Below are positions 11,105 to 24,039 of a stretch of DNA of 64,000 bases, piece by piece (the first letter of the stretch is position 1; each line of letters opens with the position of its first letter). Both the position numbers and the translations under genes were made by a program. The stretch comes from Ilex aquifolium. Taxonomy: Eukaryota > Streptophyta > Magnoliopsida > Aquifoliales > Aquifoliaceae. The stretch lies in contig OX637395.1 in the NCBI GenBank assembly GCA_951799425.1, forward strand, positions 12,750,451-12,814,450, read 5' to 3'. Below the pieces are notes generated by a model that saw only the letters and a list, made by a program, of their open reading frames with translations, searched no databases and had not been told where the DNA came from.

Positions 11105-11736
11105 TCTGATTCCATAAGTTAGAGCGATTGAGAAGATCCTTGCATTATCAGAATGGGGAATATGTTGATCCTGTTGGACTCTCGGGTGGATTAGCTTTGT
11201 GGTGGAGGGATGATGTTACTCTTCAAGTGGATGAATTGAATAAGAATTTTATCAATGTAAGATGTAGATCCCATCAACACTCTCTTCCTTGGAAATGTAC
11301 CTTTATCTATGGTGATCCTAAGTTTGAAAAACGTCAGCGGATTTGGGCATGCATCAAGGCTATGGCTAGAGTGGTTGACTGTCCTTGGATTGTCACTGGT
11401 GACTTTAATGTCATTGGTTCTTTTGATGATAAAGAAGGGGGTTCTTCTTCATGCCTTAAGAAAGTGGAGGAGTTGCAAAACTTCATCTCGGACTATTGTT
11501 TGATGGAATTGAGTTTCAGTGGTCCCCGTTTCACTTGGTCGAATAATAGACCAGGGGCTACTAATGTTCAAGAACGAATTGATAGAGTATTGGTTAACCC
11601 ACTTTGGTGTGATTTGTTCCCTTCAACCCAAGTGATTCATGAGGTTCGATTGGGCTATGATCATTGCCCTATTGTCATAGATTTTGGGGAGACTTCTAAG
11701 AAGGGGCCCTTTTACTTCAAGTTCGAGAGTATGTGA
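11105..11736 (+). pseudogene. L1 endonuclease domain (partial)
   Basis: Contains SGGLALWWRDDVTLQV, CPWIVTGDFNVIGSFDDKEG, FSGPRFTWSNNRPG, ERIDRVLVNPLW and LGYDHCPIVIDF. These are the EEP-family core of plant L1 ORF2, with catalytic GDFN and D-H pair (DHCPI). It stops at TGA 11734 where the frame should run on into the linker. Confidence 0.85.
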
Positions 11737-13436
11737 CTGGAAGATCCTGCTTATGAGGAGATCATAAAGGCCAATTGGTTACCTAACCAATCTAGTCCGT
11801 CTGTTCTTAATGTTACTAACAACCTGGAGATATGTAAGGAGAGGTTGATGGATTGGAGTAGACACAAGTTTGGGAATAATAAAAAAATCATCCAGAACCT
11901 GGTGAATGAATTGGGCAATATTCAGTCTCTTGACCCTTCGAAGGAGAACCTACTGAGGGAAGCTGAATTAAGTTCTGAGATTGATGCTATCCGACGCAGA
12001 GAGGAACAATATTGGCTACAGCGATCCAGGATTAATTGGCTTAAGGGAGGTGATTAGAACACGAGGTTTTTTCATTTGACTACTCTCCAACGTCGAAATC
12101 GTAACAATATTGTCAGACTTAAGAATGACGAGGCTGAATGGATCGATGATGAGGAGGACATTAATTCTCTGATTAAAGACTACTTCCAAGTTTTGTTCAC
12201 GACTTATGGGGAAAGGGATTGGTCTTAATCTTTAAGTGTTGTTAACATTAGAGTTTCTGATACGATGAACCAGAGTCTTCTCTGTGAGCTAACCACGTCG
12301 GAAGTGTGGAGGGCAGTGTCTGAGTTGGGAGCCCTCAAAGCCCCTGGACCTGATGGCTTTCCTGGGATCTTTTTTCATCACTTTTGGCATATCGTAGGTC
12401 ATGATGTCTTTTTGATGGTCAATAATTTTTTTGAAGGGGGATATATGCCTCTCCATGTTAACCATACTAATATTGTTCTTATCCCGAAGGAGCCGGACCC
12501 TGAATCCATTTCCCAATTTAGACATATTGCCCTCTGTAATTTTGTTTATAAGGTGATCTCAAAAGTTATGGCCAACAGATTGAAGATTATGATGGGCTCT
12601 ATTATCTCTCCAAATCAAGCTACTTTTATCCCCAATCGCCAAATACAGGACAACATCTTCATTGCTAATGAAATCTTCCATCATCTCAAATGTAAGAAGA
12701 GGGGTCAGGTTCCTAAAATGGCGATCAAGATGGACATCAGTAAAGCCTATGACATAGTTGAATGGGATTTTCTGGAAGCTACTATGCTCTCGATGGGTTT
12801 TGATAGACGTTGGGTGCATCTTGTTATGCAATGCGTGTCCATTGTTTCTTATCAAGTGGTGCTTAATGGGGTTCGTAAATGTGAAGTTCGCGCACAAAGA
12901 GGTATAAGACAAGGAGACCCTCTTTCTCCTTACCTCTTCCTGTTTGTTGCTGATGTTCTTTCGTCCATGATCCTAAAAGGGGTGGCTTCTAAACGTCTTA
13001 TGGGCCTTAGAATTAAGAGGTGAAGCCCTATCATTTCTCATCTCTTTTTTGCGGATGATTCCCTCTTTTTCTTAAAAGCTAAGGATGCTTATGTGAGAGA
13101 GTTTATCAGGATCCTTCTTTCTTTCTGTCAAGCTTCAGGTCAAAGTGCCAATTTCCAAAAATTTGGCATCATCTTTTCTGAGAATACTTCTGATGATCAA
13201 AAGGCCTTGTTTTGCCGATTATTAGGGATGCATGTTTTTCCTCACCAAGCCAAGTATCTGGGAATTCCCATGGTGTGGGGTAGATCCAGGAGTGAAGTCT
13301 TTGGTTATCTCCTGGAACGAGTGGTCAAAAAACTTCAAGGTTGGAAAGGGTCTTGTCTATCACATGAGGGTAAGGAGGTTTTGGTCAAAGTTGTGATACA
13401 AGCTATTCCAAATTTTGCTATGTCTGTGGTGGCTTT
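11737..13436 (+). pseudogene. L1 reverse transcriptase (5' part)
   Basis: Linker with WLQRSRINWLKGGD (stop replaces the following codon at 12055), then KAPGPDGFPGIFFHHFW, IVLIPKEPDPESISQFRHIA, FIPNRQIQDNIFIANEI, MAIKMDISKAYDIVEWDFL (catalytic D), RGIRQGDPLSPYLFLFVADV, and FFADDSLFFLKA (catalytic FADD, just after the stop at 13021). The KYLGIPM block follows. Matches RVT_1 of L1 LINEs throughout. Interrupted at codon 'GCTTT' by the solo LTR. Confidence 0.88.
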
Positions 13437-15777
13437 TGTAAAATCCGAAAAAATATATATATATTAAAAAAATCCTAATTATAGGGGTAAAATAGGAATT
13501 AATTGTTAAAACACGGGTCAAAAATATGAATTTTTATAAAATTCAGATGACGAAACGAACCTCACCGTTGGATCCGTCTCGCGAAATCTAGCTACCCAGC
13601 AAATTTTTGTAAAATTCTAAGACAGATCGCATGTTATAAAGTGATCGGGTGTCGCATGACTAAAATAATTGCGATCAGATTTTATTTGCGGGACCCGAAA
13701 ACTAATTTAAAGTTAGTTGAATAAAAATATTTTAAATTTAAAACGAGACGAGATTTAATTAATTAGAAATAAAATTGGACTCGTTAAAATTGAACATGTG
13801 ATGCGATGTAGGTCAAATAGTTAAAAATATATAAAGTGGAAGACAAAAGTCTTCCGCTTCTTCAGCAAGCGTTTGGCGAGACAGAGAGCCAGAAAAAAAG
13901 AGAAAAAAAGAGAGAAAAAGAAAATAAAAAGTAAAAAAGTTAGACCCCCTTCCTTCTTTCTCAGATCTACGAAGATTTAACCGTCTAATCGCTTTGGGCC
14001 AAGAATTAAAGTTGTTCTACGCAACGAGAGCTACGCAACGGTACCAAAGATCGTACTTTTCTCCAAAAATATCAAGTACGAAAATTTAGGCCTAAGGCTT
14101 GAGAAACTGAATTTGGGTTTTCTTTGGAGTCTACTACGTGGGCTCACGCTACAAGATGTAGGGTTTCCCCTATTTAGATGTAATTTCAGCCTAAAATATT
14201 GCATATGAAATAAGCAGGCTAAGGGTGTATATCACATGTTAGGTCTTGACTAGTGTAACTAGTGGGTCAAATATAGGATTTATAATTAATTTTGTAATTA
14301 GTAAAATTCTATTTTTATTAACTTGGTGTAAGTTAATGTTAGTGGTTTAAAGCATGTTAATCGTACATTAGCATGACTTGATGTTTAATTGGCATATCAA
14401 GTTTAATAAAATTATTAGCTTGTTATGTGATTATGAAATAATATGTATGTTAAATAATTATTTAGCATATGATTATTGTGGTGGACTTGTGCTTATGTTT
14501 ATAGAATTAATAAACATGTTATTTGTGTAAATTAATGTGCCTCTAGGTGTTTGTTTAAATGCGTAGGTGAATACAAGTATGTTAGTTGAATTGATTATCT
14601 TACATAACATGCTTGAGATTGTGTTGAAAATGTCATTATATTGCATTCATTATATAATGGACATTATAAGTGGTACAAAAGGCAATTGCACATTGCATTG
14701 CATTATGCATGAGTTGCACTACATTCATGGGCATTGACATGGGTGGGAATGTGTGCATGGTATGAAATCAATTACCACATAGGTGGTTGATCGTGGACTC
14801 GGGAAAGTCGTACCAAGGTCCGGCTGAGTCGCACGGGAAATTAAATGAATAAATGTGTCGGGGATAGCAAGAAGGGCTAGATTCTCCCTCGGGTGCAAGA
14901 CCCGCTTACTTGGTTTATACACTTCCCGGCGGTGAAATTCCAGAAAAGTGTAACGGCGTAAACGGAGCCGGAGTTGGGATGTCCTGAAGATCCGTTGATG
15001 GTTGGTGTCTCATTGGTGTAATATCATAAATCATCTCTCCACAAAGACGCAAGAAAATGAATTAATTAGTCATTGAGTGTACATAACACTAATGACAGGG
15101 GGGCTTGGAATGCCCGGATACATACGCATGACATTGCATGTATTGTGGGAGCTCGGGATGGGGCTCGGTGTTGGTATTGCTTGCTTGAGTTGCATCTCAT
15201 GGCATGACATGATTTATGACATTTGTTCATAATAGACATATTTGAATGAATGCATGAAATGATTGTTGCATGTAACATTTCATATGCATTTAGGTTGAGA
15301 GAAATTCTCTATAGGAGTTACCCTATTGAGCGTTGGCTCACCCTTTATGGGAACATTTTTTAGGTATCGACCAGACATCCACCGAAGGCGAGGCCATGGG
15401 CCCGCTTTGACGACAGAGCCGGTCTGTGACTCTTATTTTGACTTTACAGTCCCTTGTATATGTTTACTTTTGGCCTTGTAAAATTTTTGTAACAAAAACT
15501 TGTTTATATTTTAAAAGGCATGTACATGAGACTCTTTTGGGACATTTACTCTTTTATGAATGAATGTACGTAGTGATGGTGATTATGGTAGTATTTGATA
15601 CTATGCAATTAAGTATGGATAAATGGACCTGGTGTGGTCAATATTGTATATTGGACCTCGGATGGGTCATGTGATTGTATGATTACACAGGTTGTGTTTT
15701 GGGTAGAGTTTCCCGTACAAAGAAGACTCTGCCCAAATTTTGTTAAATTAAGGACCCCCGGTTTTTAGGGTGTCACA
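13437..15777. mobile_element. Solo LTR, copy 1 (2341 bp)
   Basis: Ends TGTAAAATCC...GGGTGTCACA (canonical TG...CA) and a perfect 5-bp duplication GCTTT at 13432-13436 and 15778-15782. It has no coding capacity and no primer-binding site, so it is a recombined solo LTR of an unseen large retrotransposon. Near 13840 a TATATAAA box is followed at once by an inverted repeat GTGGAAGAC/GTCTTCCGC. The last 450 bp hold the block 'ctattgagcgttggctcacc...ggccatgggcccgc', common near the end of plant gypsy LTRs. A second copy lies at 56078-58171. Confidence 0.9.
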
Positions 15778-17449
15778 GCTTTCCCTAAGAGTTTTTGCGA
15801 AAAATTGAATTCCTATGTTAGACAGTTTTGGTGGAAGGGGACTGATGAGAGAAAATGTATTTGTTGGAAAAAATGGACGAAAATGACTAATCCCAAGGGG
15901 TCTGGGGGGATGGGCTTTAAGGACTTTAAGGTTTTCAATCAAGCCCTCCTAGCTAAACAATGCTGGAGGCTTATCACACAGCTTGACTCCTTATGGGCTA
16001 AATTCACCAAAGCCATCTATTTCCCAAATGATGATCTGATGAAGGCTAACCGAGGTCGCAGACCCTCTTGGGTTTGGAGCAGTTTGCTCTATGGACGGGA
16101 ATTGCTTGAAAAATGCCTCATATGACAGATTGGCGATGGTAGGGAGGTTGATTTTTGGAATGATAAGTGGATTCCTCTCTCCCTCTCTCATGCTGTTCTA
16201 TCCCCTAAACCCCCTCATTGTCAGATCTCCAAGGTGGCTGATGCTATTAAGATGAACCCACTTGGTTGGGACAATTCCAGTCTGGTTGCTGCTGTTTCCA
16301 AGGAGGATATCAAATTTATCAATGCCATCCCGGTGTCGTTCAGAGGAGGGACAGACAAAAAATTCTGGTGGCCTAATTGCAAGAGAGTTTATAATGTTAA
16401 ATCTGGCTATGTGATGGGCAGTAAAAGTAAAGAGGATCTTTCGGAGAGTTGCTCCTCATCCTAAGCTTTGGCAATCTATTTGGAATATGAAGGCATTACC
16501 TAAGGTGAGACATTTTTGGTGGAGGGCCTGCCATAATGTGGTGGCCTCACAGGAGAATTTATTTAAAAGGAAGTGCTCTCCTTCTCCTAGCTGCCCTCTT
16601 TGCTTTTCTTCTCCTGAATCTATTGAGCATACTCTGTTTGACTGTGAATGGACTAAACGTGTTTCTTTTGGTATGAATTTGTCTTTTGGGTGGGATGAGA
16701 CTTCCTTTTTGTCGGTGGCTCAACGATCATCTAGGCTTTTGGAATCAATCGGTGATGCTCATGCTAGACTTGAGGTTCTGGGTAAAGTGGCAACTGTGGA
16801 CTGGGTTATTTGGAAAGCTAGGAACCAGAAGGTGTTCTGTGAAGTGGAAGTTAATGCTTATGCAGCAATTTTGCATGCCCAGTGTCTGTGGAATGATAAA
16901 ATGAGGGGGGCTGTTGCTGTCCAGTCGATCCCAGAGGTTTCAGCGGCACTGGAGGAGCCACCTAGTCTCCCTGTGAGTGATTTTCTTATATGTTGTGATG
17001 GTTCCTTTCAATCCAAGTCTGTTAATGTTGCCTGTGGAGTTGTGGTGTGCAAGGAAGGGGGATCTTTGGTTCATGGAATTGCTAAATCTTTCCCGGCTGG
17101 TTCTTCTTTGCTTTTGGAAGCAAAGGCAGTGCGTCAAGCGTGCCTCTTGGCTGATTCCCTCATGCTGGCTAATGCCACAATCATGAATGATTGTCTTAGT
17201 ATCATTAAGTTAAGTTCAACGGAAGATGTTCCCCCGTGGAAAATTAGTTCCATTGTGGATGATATTAGATTTTTGGCTAAGTTACATAACCTAAGCTTTT
17301 TATACAAGCCTAGAACCTGTAATAAGGCTGCTCATTGGGTGACAGTCTCGATGCTAACCAATTCCCTGCCGTTGGATTGGTTAGGCTCCCCCCCTCCCGA
17401 GCTGAAGACTTCTCTTTTGTCTGATTGTAATTTAAATTTTCCTACTTAA
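15778..17449 (+). pseudogene. L1 RT C-terminus, zinc-binding region and RNase H
   Basis: Continues the RT frame: FWWKGTDERKCICWKKWTKM, GGMGFKDFKVFNQALLAKQC, then VDFWNDKWIP after the stop at 16122. The zf-RVT region reads LPKVRHFWWRACHN...CPLCFSSPESIEHTLFDCEW (16487-16670). A C-terminal RNase H (RVT_3 type) begins FLICCDGSFQSKS (catalytic D), with LLLEAKAVRQACLLA (E), NDCLSIIKL (D) and NKAAHWVT. It ends at TAA 17447-17449 shortly before the poly(A). Confidence 0.87.
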
Positions 17450-17494
17450 TATAATCTTTGCATATTGTTCTGATCAAAAAAAAAAAAAAAAAAA

Positions 17495-20400
17495 CTATGA
17501 CCAACAAATAACCAACATCCAACACCAAGACACTACCGGTAAGTTCTGCTTAAAGTGCCCAGCTGCAAAACAGATCAATGGCTATGCCGTCCAAGATTCC
17601 CAGAAGGTAATGCACATTTGTTGTGGCCTATTTGTTTTCCAACCACACACTAATGGCTCTTACAATACACAAAAGCATTGAATTACATTGCAAAACAATA
17701 GAGAACCCATGTATTCTTTCAACTTTTGGTAGAAGGATTCTTCCAGAAGGTTGAGGCTTCCAAAGCGAGTCACCATAGAAACAGAAATCATCACAAACAA
17801 AGTTGTATCTTAGAGGTCGGATGGTAGGACTTAAGTAATGTCCACGTTTAAATCTCACAACAGATGTTTGACTCAACTTGCATGGTTTCCAAATGATTAG
17901 GTTCATTCCGAGTATACATAGCAACCACAAGTCCAAGGGGCGTGTGATTAGAACGGTTCTACTTATAAAAGAAATGTAATGCAAACTCAAAGTAAAGTAG
18001 TGCCCACTCGAAATATTAGAGCTTTTGCATAGATGATCAGGAGACTAAGGGAGAAATACATTGTCCTTGCAGATGTGGGACGATTTGTTTAACTCTTCAA
18101 TACTTTAGCAGCATTTCATTTAAATGCTTGCTGACACAAAGATAACATGTTCATCGGAAATGCCATGTAAAACAGAAGCAACCAAAGACCCCAATGTTAC
18201 TCTTAAGCCCCCGAAACAGTAATAGGAGACTAGTCGCACAGCTTATTACACATAATGGGTTTGTGAAACTGATATAGGATAACAGCCTCAAATACTACAC
18301 AATGATAAGATTAAAGAATTCCCAAGACAAAATAATGTACCAGCACAAGCATTGTCATCACAAAAACAGTTAACTGGACTTCATCAAGATCTGAGATTGG
18401 AGAAATATCACTGCAAGGTAATAACAGTGTACCAGACTCATTAGGGAAGAGGATTACCCCAAAATCTAATAGCCTAAACAACCCAATAGCACCTTTGATT
18501 AATAAAAAGGAACAAAGCCATTCAAACAGGCAAGAAATAACACATATCGAGGCATCATAACGAACTAAAAATTAAACTAGCAAAAAAATATTCCTCCAAC
18601 TTCTACAAAATATATTGATCTTTGTTTGTATACAAGTATGACCTCCTCATTCTTGGTCATTTAATTCTAAAATAAACAGCAAACACCCAAAAAAGGACCA
18701 ACATAGACCCATATGAGTTGGAGCGCTTTTAGTCGACCAATTTACTCAAACAAGTGATCTGTCCTCATTTCAACCAAAAAGAAAAATATCACACTTCCTA
18801 AACATATATAACAAAGAGCACTGATGCTTAACAAGCTTGTTACCAAACTTCTGTAACATCTGAATCAAGCAAAGAATGAAAACTTAGCATATGTTGTCTC
18901 AACTTCATTTCAAGATGATGTGTAACAATGACTGAAGCCAACAAACTAGAGTGAGAAGAGAGCAACGTTCAGTTGCTGATGATAGCAAGCCCCAAAGAAT
19001 GTCTAATTTACTGACCTTAGATGAAATTATAAAAGGCAGTAAGGTAAGCATGAATTCGGATTGAAAAGGTGAAAAAACAATCACCTATCACTGCATTCCA
19101 TAAAGCAATTTCAAAAGAAGAGGTTAATTAAAAAATTGCAGGTAGGGTCCCTCCTTTAACCCAAACACAACTCCTTGTTTCCCTTCCGTTTCCCATCTTG
19201 ATGTTTTCCTTCATTTTGCATAGAATGCATACTTCTTCCGGCAATTCTTCACCTCCCCCCCCACAAAACAAAAAAAAAATCCGTAAGTATAAGAGTTTGA
19301 GGAAAGCACCTATGAGAGAAGGATAGGTTCCTTCATAATCAGATTCATAACATACCACAAAACTTAAGGCTGTCTATATGTCAACCATAATTTCTTCGCA
19401 TATGCCATTGTTTCCATTAAAATAAGCTATGCGCCCACACATGAATCAATATTTAACAAGTGAACAGAACTATTTTTAGCAGAAGTTCATGCACTTTGCC
19501 AATTGAAACTTTTGTGATAACCTCATCACCATAAACCAATGTTCGGACTATAAAAAATTACCATCATGCATAAACAACTAACGAGCCAATGATGGTACAG
19601 AAAGCTAAATAACCGTTAAAATTAAACCCATTTTCATTTTTATAAACGGAAAATACTAACTTGTAATCTTTCTTGTCTAGTACTTAATGCTGCAGTGAAT
19701 GCCATTGAGTTCATTAAAAAAAATTTATTCATGTAGTTGTAACACATTTTCTGAGAAACTAATTGGACGGAAGGAGAGGCCAAAAAACTACTTACATGGA
19801 TTTCTTAAATGTGACAGGAATTCCATGAGAACATTTATCATATATCCATTTTCTCTACACCGTTTTGGCACTCCAAGAAGTGCATTTGCCAATTCATTGG
19901 GGAAGATTAATCACTTTATGGCCTGACTGTTTGCCGAATTAAATTCACATCAAATTCAGTCGATTGACCACTTAATAAGCCTGTTTACTTTGCCACATAA
20001 TATCTAAATAACCAGAACCTGAACCCTTCTAAAACACTCTGAAATTCCTGAATCTCCAGTTTTGCATGTGCGCCTGCGCGCGTCTGTACACCTTTGTGTA
20101 AACTTGCATCCCACACAACTTGGACCATATCTTAGCCCCCCCACCCACACCCACACACAAAAACGATCACAAAACAAAAAATACATATATAAAAAGTAAA
20201 AGAGAAAATTAAATAAAATAAAACCCCGAAAAAATAAAATCAAGACAACATAAAACAGAGAAAAAAGAAGAAAGACATTGCACCTGTCAGGCTTGAACCC
20301 TGCATCTTTTCAAAATAGTAAGCAGGAGAAAATATGTCAAAGTGATGAGTCTGGGATGTTCCAAATTTATTTACATCAATGTGACCACTATCCTTAAAAA

Positions 20401-21530
20401 TTGACTAATGCAACAATTAGCAATTTGATTCAACCCCTGTTCGGATATAAGGGAAAAATCACCTGAACTAGCAGTCTAGCAGGCATCACAAAAATGAGTT
20501 ACTTAATTTTGTATCAATCGCAAATGATAGAATTGGCACTCAAACAAGAAGTACCACATCGATGCAGAATATAAGCATCCAACAGTTCAATCTGTCTGAC
20601 CTACTAAGTTAACTGAATTTCCAAGAAGAAATGCTTGAGTTTTGTGCTGAATCTCTTCTTTTGAGCCTTTCATGCTTGTGTACGAGGTGTTAAATCTCCT
20701 CCATCAAGTTTTTGTTTTTTTCTATATTTACAGTGATTAGAGAACTTAAAATCATCTACCTTGTTTGGATGCATTTAGGAAAGTAAGTCCTTAGTAGTAC
20801 CATTCCCACCCCCTTCCCTCCCCTTCCCTCCCCTTCCCTTCCAACCACCAACAGTCACTCACCAATAACAAATAAATAAAAAGTTTTTTGGGAGATATAA
20901 GATATTTCCCTAGTAACCACTATAATTAGCATGTAATCATTTTACCATGTTCACAGAGAAGGGCCATCGTGTCCGTACAAAGTAATCAACTAGCAAGATA
21001 CTAATTCCAGCTTCAGATTCGTTGGAGTAAGGAACCAAATGAACACACAAAAATGAGTAATTAAAGCACGCAGCCACATATAATCAACATATATATAATA
21101 GTACCTTAATAACAAATGCTTTACACTATAACATTTTCAACTAAGCCTGTACCAAAAAACAAACAAAGCTGTGATAACAATTCGACGAGTAGAAAAAAGT
21201 TATAAGCCTTGGAAATTCCCCTCACCGGTTGAGACCGCAAACCACCAGATACCCAATTTTGCCTACTGTGTCAGCAATATTTGTCTGCCCTATTACACTA
21301 CAAATTCAACACCAACACTCCAAAAGAACATGAAAAATCGCCAAAATACAGACGGGGTCACCATAATTTGATCACGAATACCAAGATCCTTGAGATCATT
21401 CAGCCGATTGCAACACAATAAGAAAGAACCAATATCCCCTTTTGTGGATCCAACTCCAGAGCCCCAAGAATTGTCACCAAAACCCTTAACTTACAACCAA
21501 ATTGCATTATTGAAACACCCATCAGAAGAT
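17495..21530. other. 4-kb intergenic or 3'-flanking DNA, no gene recognised
   Basis: AT-rich, low in coding potential. Open frames such as 17628-17990 (-) have no recognisable domain. There is a 'cccttccctc' repeat near 20808-20840 and C-runs near 19252 and 20140. A short stretch near 20283-20310 resembles a tRNA T-arm only. The part nearest 21530 is probably the PRA1 3' UTR. Confidence 0.4.
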
Positions 21531-22160
21531 TCAATTCAACCGAGTATAAGCCGGTCGCATTGGCTCGCCACTAACAAACGAAAGCAACCCACCTTCCGCT
21601 ACCTCATTCTCATCCAAGAACAAGTCCTCTATACCCCTAAACGCCGCATGTAACCCAACTACAACAACCCCAATGATCAAAGATACCAAGACATTCAATC
21701 CAACATGAGTAAATACCAAAGCAATCACAGTAACCAAACCCAGCACACCCAAAACAACTTTATCATCTACGATCCTACCAAACAACACAAGGGGTTGTTC
21801 TCGAAAGAAGTACAGAAAGAACCAGGCTATGAAAACTATCAAGAAGACAATCATGGAAAAAGGGTGGTATATGAGGCTAAGAAAGAGGATAATCAGCATT
21901 ACCATCGCGTAGTTGACTTGGAAATAACCCAAGTTTCGGCGAATACGAGACATCGCTTCCGAGTAGCTGTAGGGGAGAGAGAAGGAGGTGGGATCGAGAA
22001 GCTCTTTCCATGGGCGGCGCGTGGCAATCTTGGCTTTGGCGCGTGAGAAGAAATCGGACGGTGGTGGCAGTGGTGGCGGGCGTCTGATATTGGAGGTGGG
22101 TGTGGGGCTGGCGGAGGTGGTGGGGATTGCGCCATAAACGGAGGGTGACTTCGCCGACAT
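21531..22160 (-). CDS. PRA1 (prenylated Rab acceptor / YIP3) family protein
   Basis: A 209-residue intronless ORF from ATG 22158-22160 ([19 protein letters not shown]). The N-terminus is Ser/Thr/Pro-rich, then [40 protein letters not shown] and the hydrophobic blocks typical of PRA1: two paired membrane regions (residues ~82-120 and ~130-170) around the [14 protein letters not shown] linker, ending with an acidic [11 protein letters not shown] tail. Known PRA1 proteins sit in ER/Golgi/endosomal membranes and bind prenylated Rab GTPases. The YGAIPT start and length suggest the plant PRA1F group. An upstream in-frame ATG (22200-22202) would add 14 residues not expected in the family, so I prefer 22160. 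Confidence 0.88.
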   Translation of the reverse strand: MSAKSPSVYGAIPTTSASPTPTSNIRRPPPLPPPSDFFSRAKAKIATRRPWKELLDPTSFSLPYSYSEAMSRIRRNLGYFQVNYAMVMLIILFLSLIYHPFSMIVFLIVFIAWFFLYFFREQPLVLFGRIVDDKVVLGVLGLVTVIALVFTHVGLNVLVSLIIGVVVVGLHAAFRGIEDLFLDENEVAEGGLLSFVSGEPMRPAYTRLN

Positions 22161-22520
22161 TGTACGGATCTGTTTACCACAGATCGAGAAGAGAGAGAAC
22201 AATCTGTAGATTGAACGAGTTCTTTAAACAGAGAGAGAGAGAGAGAGAGAGACCTAAGTTCAGGCTTATATGACAATGGCTTTCTCTGCGATGACGATGG
22301 CGATCGAAAAAGTTGTCTTAAAAATTAAATTTAAAAAATAGACTTAATAATCATAATCATTAAATAACTACTACGTCTCAATAAATGCTGAGATCCACAA
22401 TAAAATTAATAGTTGTGATTGTCAAGTCTAATTTTTAAATCTACTTTTTAAGTTTACGTATCATTACTCAACTTATAATTCCCAATAGATTTATTGCATA
22501 GCAAATTAAACAAACTCAAT
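22161..22520 (-). promoter_or_regulatory. PRA1 5' UTR and promoter region with (GA)n
   Basis: Directly upstream of the PRA1 start, with a perfect GA tract at about 22229-22251. CT/GA tracts just upstream of the start are common in plant 5' UTRs. No TATA box is clearly placed. Confidence 0.35.
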
Positions 22521-22522
22521 AA

Positions 22523-23438
22523 AGGGTGTAATTTGGTGGGTCAATCCGAATTCTACCCAAATCTAATCCGAAAAAATAGGGTTTATATTGAAATTTTTAA
22601 TATTTGGATTGAGACTAAGCAAAAAATCACTAATTCGAATTGAATTGAGGCAGTATCTGAGTTGAGGCATCGGCTTGCCAAGTTCAACCCGAATATATAA
22701 ATCGGATTCAATTCGAACATATTTAAAAATAAATATTATAAATCAACTAGGTTCAGTCTTCAGTGGTCGCCTCCCTCACTCTGACCTTCACTCTCTCAGA
22801 CGCCTCCCTCTCTCACTTAGTCTCTCAACCTCTCTCATAGTAATTGACACTCAATCACCATCAACGATTGACCGAAGACTTTTATTTGCGCCTCTTTGAT
22901 CTGCGCCTCACTCAGACCTTCACTCTCGATCTCTCAGATATGCGCCTCTCAGTGAAGACCTTCATCAAATCTGAGATCTGCGCCTTTTGGATCTCTTAGA
23001 TTTGCGCCTCTCAGACCTTCATCGATCTCTGAGATTTTGTAAAATTTTATTTTCAGATTTTTGTAGTGGGTAGAGTCTATGGTGTTGTGCGGTTCATTTT
23101 CAAATTTTGTAAAAATTCTTATGGCAGTGGGTAATAGTTGTGGTGTGGTTCTTGTGGTAGTGGTTGTGGTGTTTTGGTTTAAATTTCTTGTGGTGTGTTG
23201 GATGTACCAGGTTTAGAAAAATAGACTAATTTTGGGTTTGAACAAATCCAACACGGATTTTAACCTAAAATCAGTCTGAATTAAGTAACTTAAATTCAAC
23301 CCGAACCCGCCTGAATTCAACTTGGACAGTACTCGGGTTGAATACATCAAGTTGATGTCAGGTTAGGGTTAGGGTTGAAGATTATATACCTAAGGTTGAA
23401 CTAGGGTTGACCCCTGAACCCGCCCGAGTTACACCCCT
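22523..23438. mobile_element. Possible hAT-like non-autonomous element
   Basis: Ends AGGGTGTAAtttggtggg and, read inward from the right, AGGGGTGTAActcgggcggg. Inside are repeated 'aacccgaa/ccgaattc' motifs and a pyrimidine-rich stretch (22760-23040) with repeats of 'ctctcagatctgcgcctc'. No clear target duplication was found, so the call rests on the ends alone. Confidence 0.35.
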
Positions 23439-23533
23439 AAACCCAATTCAATTGTCTTTTCTTTTTTTTGTTAAAATATAAGTGAGTAAATTTATTATGT
23501 TTAAAATATAAATAGCAATGTTATGTGCATTAA

Positions 23534-23875
23534 GACCATCTCCAATGAAAACTCAAATCCTCATCCAAATTTGAGTAAAAAAAAGAGTAAAAAACTTGAT
23601 TTAGTATAGACATCTCCAATGGAGAAACCCAAATTTAAAGAAAGAGAAACTCAAATTTAAAATTGGGTAAAAATATGACAATTGGATTTTTAAAGGAGTG
23701 TATAATCTCACCATTAAAGATTTTGGTTTAAAAAAGGGTCTCCTTTGATTTGGGTTTAAAAAATGATTTCTCTTCATTTGGTATGAGTATGGGTCTAACA
23801 TTGAAGAAACATTTTAGACCATTTTTACTCAAATTTAAATTTGGGTACAAAAAATGGTAAGGGCTGGAGATACTC
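23534..23875. mobile_element. Tourist-like MITE in the left MULE TIR
   Basis: 342 bp, flanked by TAA (23531-23533, 23876-23878). TIRs are GACCATCTCCAATG and GAGTATCTCCAGCC (read inward). The body alternates 'tcaaatttaaatttgggtaaaaa' blocks. A 3-bp TAA/TTA duplication is typical of PIF-Harbinger-related MITEs. The MULE TIR reads on across it. Confidence 0.75.
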
Positions 23876-24039
23876 TAAAAATGTGCACCAAAACTTGTGT
23901 CAAATCACTTGCCACTGTTGAATCAGTGGGTCCCATCACTGATCCAACAACTACAGTTGGAGCTTTTTATCATACTCATTCCCCTAAAAAACTTATCTAC
24001 CAAAATCAGTCACTTTTAAAACTTATTTCTTAAACTCAG

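Larger units (their letters stand above)
11105..17494 (+). mobile_element. 5'-truncated L1-type LINE split by a solo LTR
   Basis: Order on the plus strand: partial endonuclease, reverse transcriptase, C-terminal cysteine/histidine domain, RNase H, then an 18-base poly(A) at about 17477-17494. The N-terminal part of the endonuclease and ORF1 are missing, the usual result of incomplete reverse transcription. Stops at 11734, 12055, 12226, 13021 and 16122 and a frame break near 16455 make it non-functional. The solo LTR 13437-15777 interrupts it; reading across its TSD restores the frame exactly. Confidence 0.9.

Noticed and set aside
14725..15278. Minus-strand ORFs within the solo LTR (also at 57122-57424)
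   Set aside because: Present in both LTR copies but with no start or domain conserved; LTR sequence explains the similarity.
17628..17990. 120-codon minus-strand ORF downstream of the L1
   Set aside because: No recognisable domain and no similarity pattern; probably intergenic.
20280..20352. tRNA-like T-arm on the minus strand (GGGTTCAAGCCTGAC)
   Set aside because: No matching acceptor stem, D-arm or anticodon arm within 90 bases.
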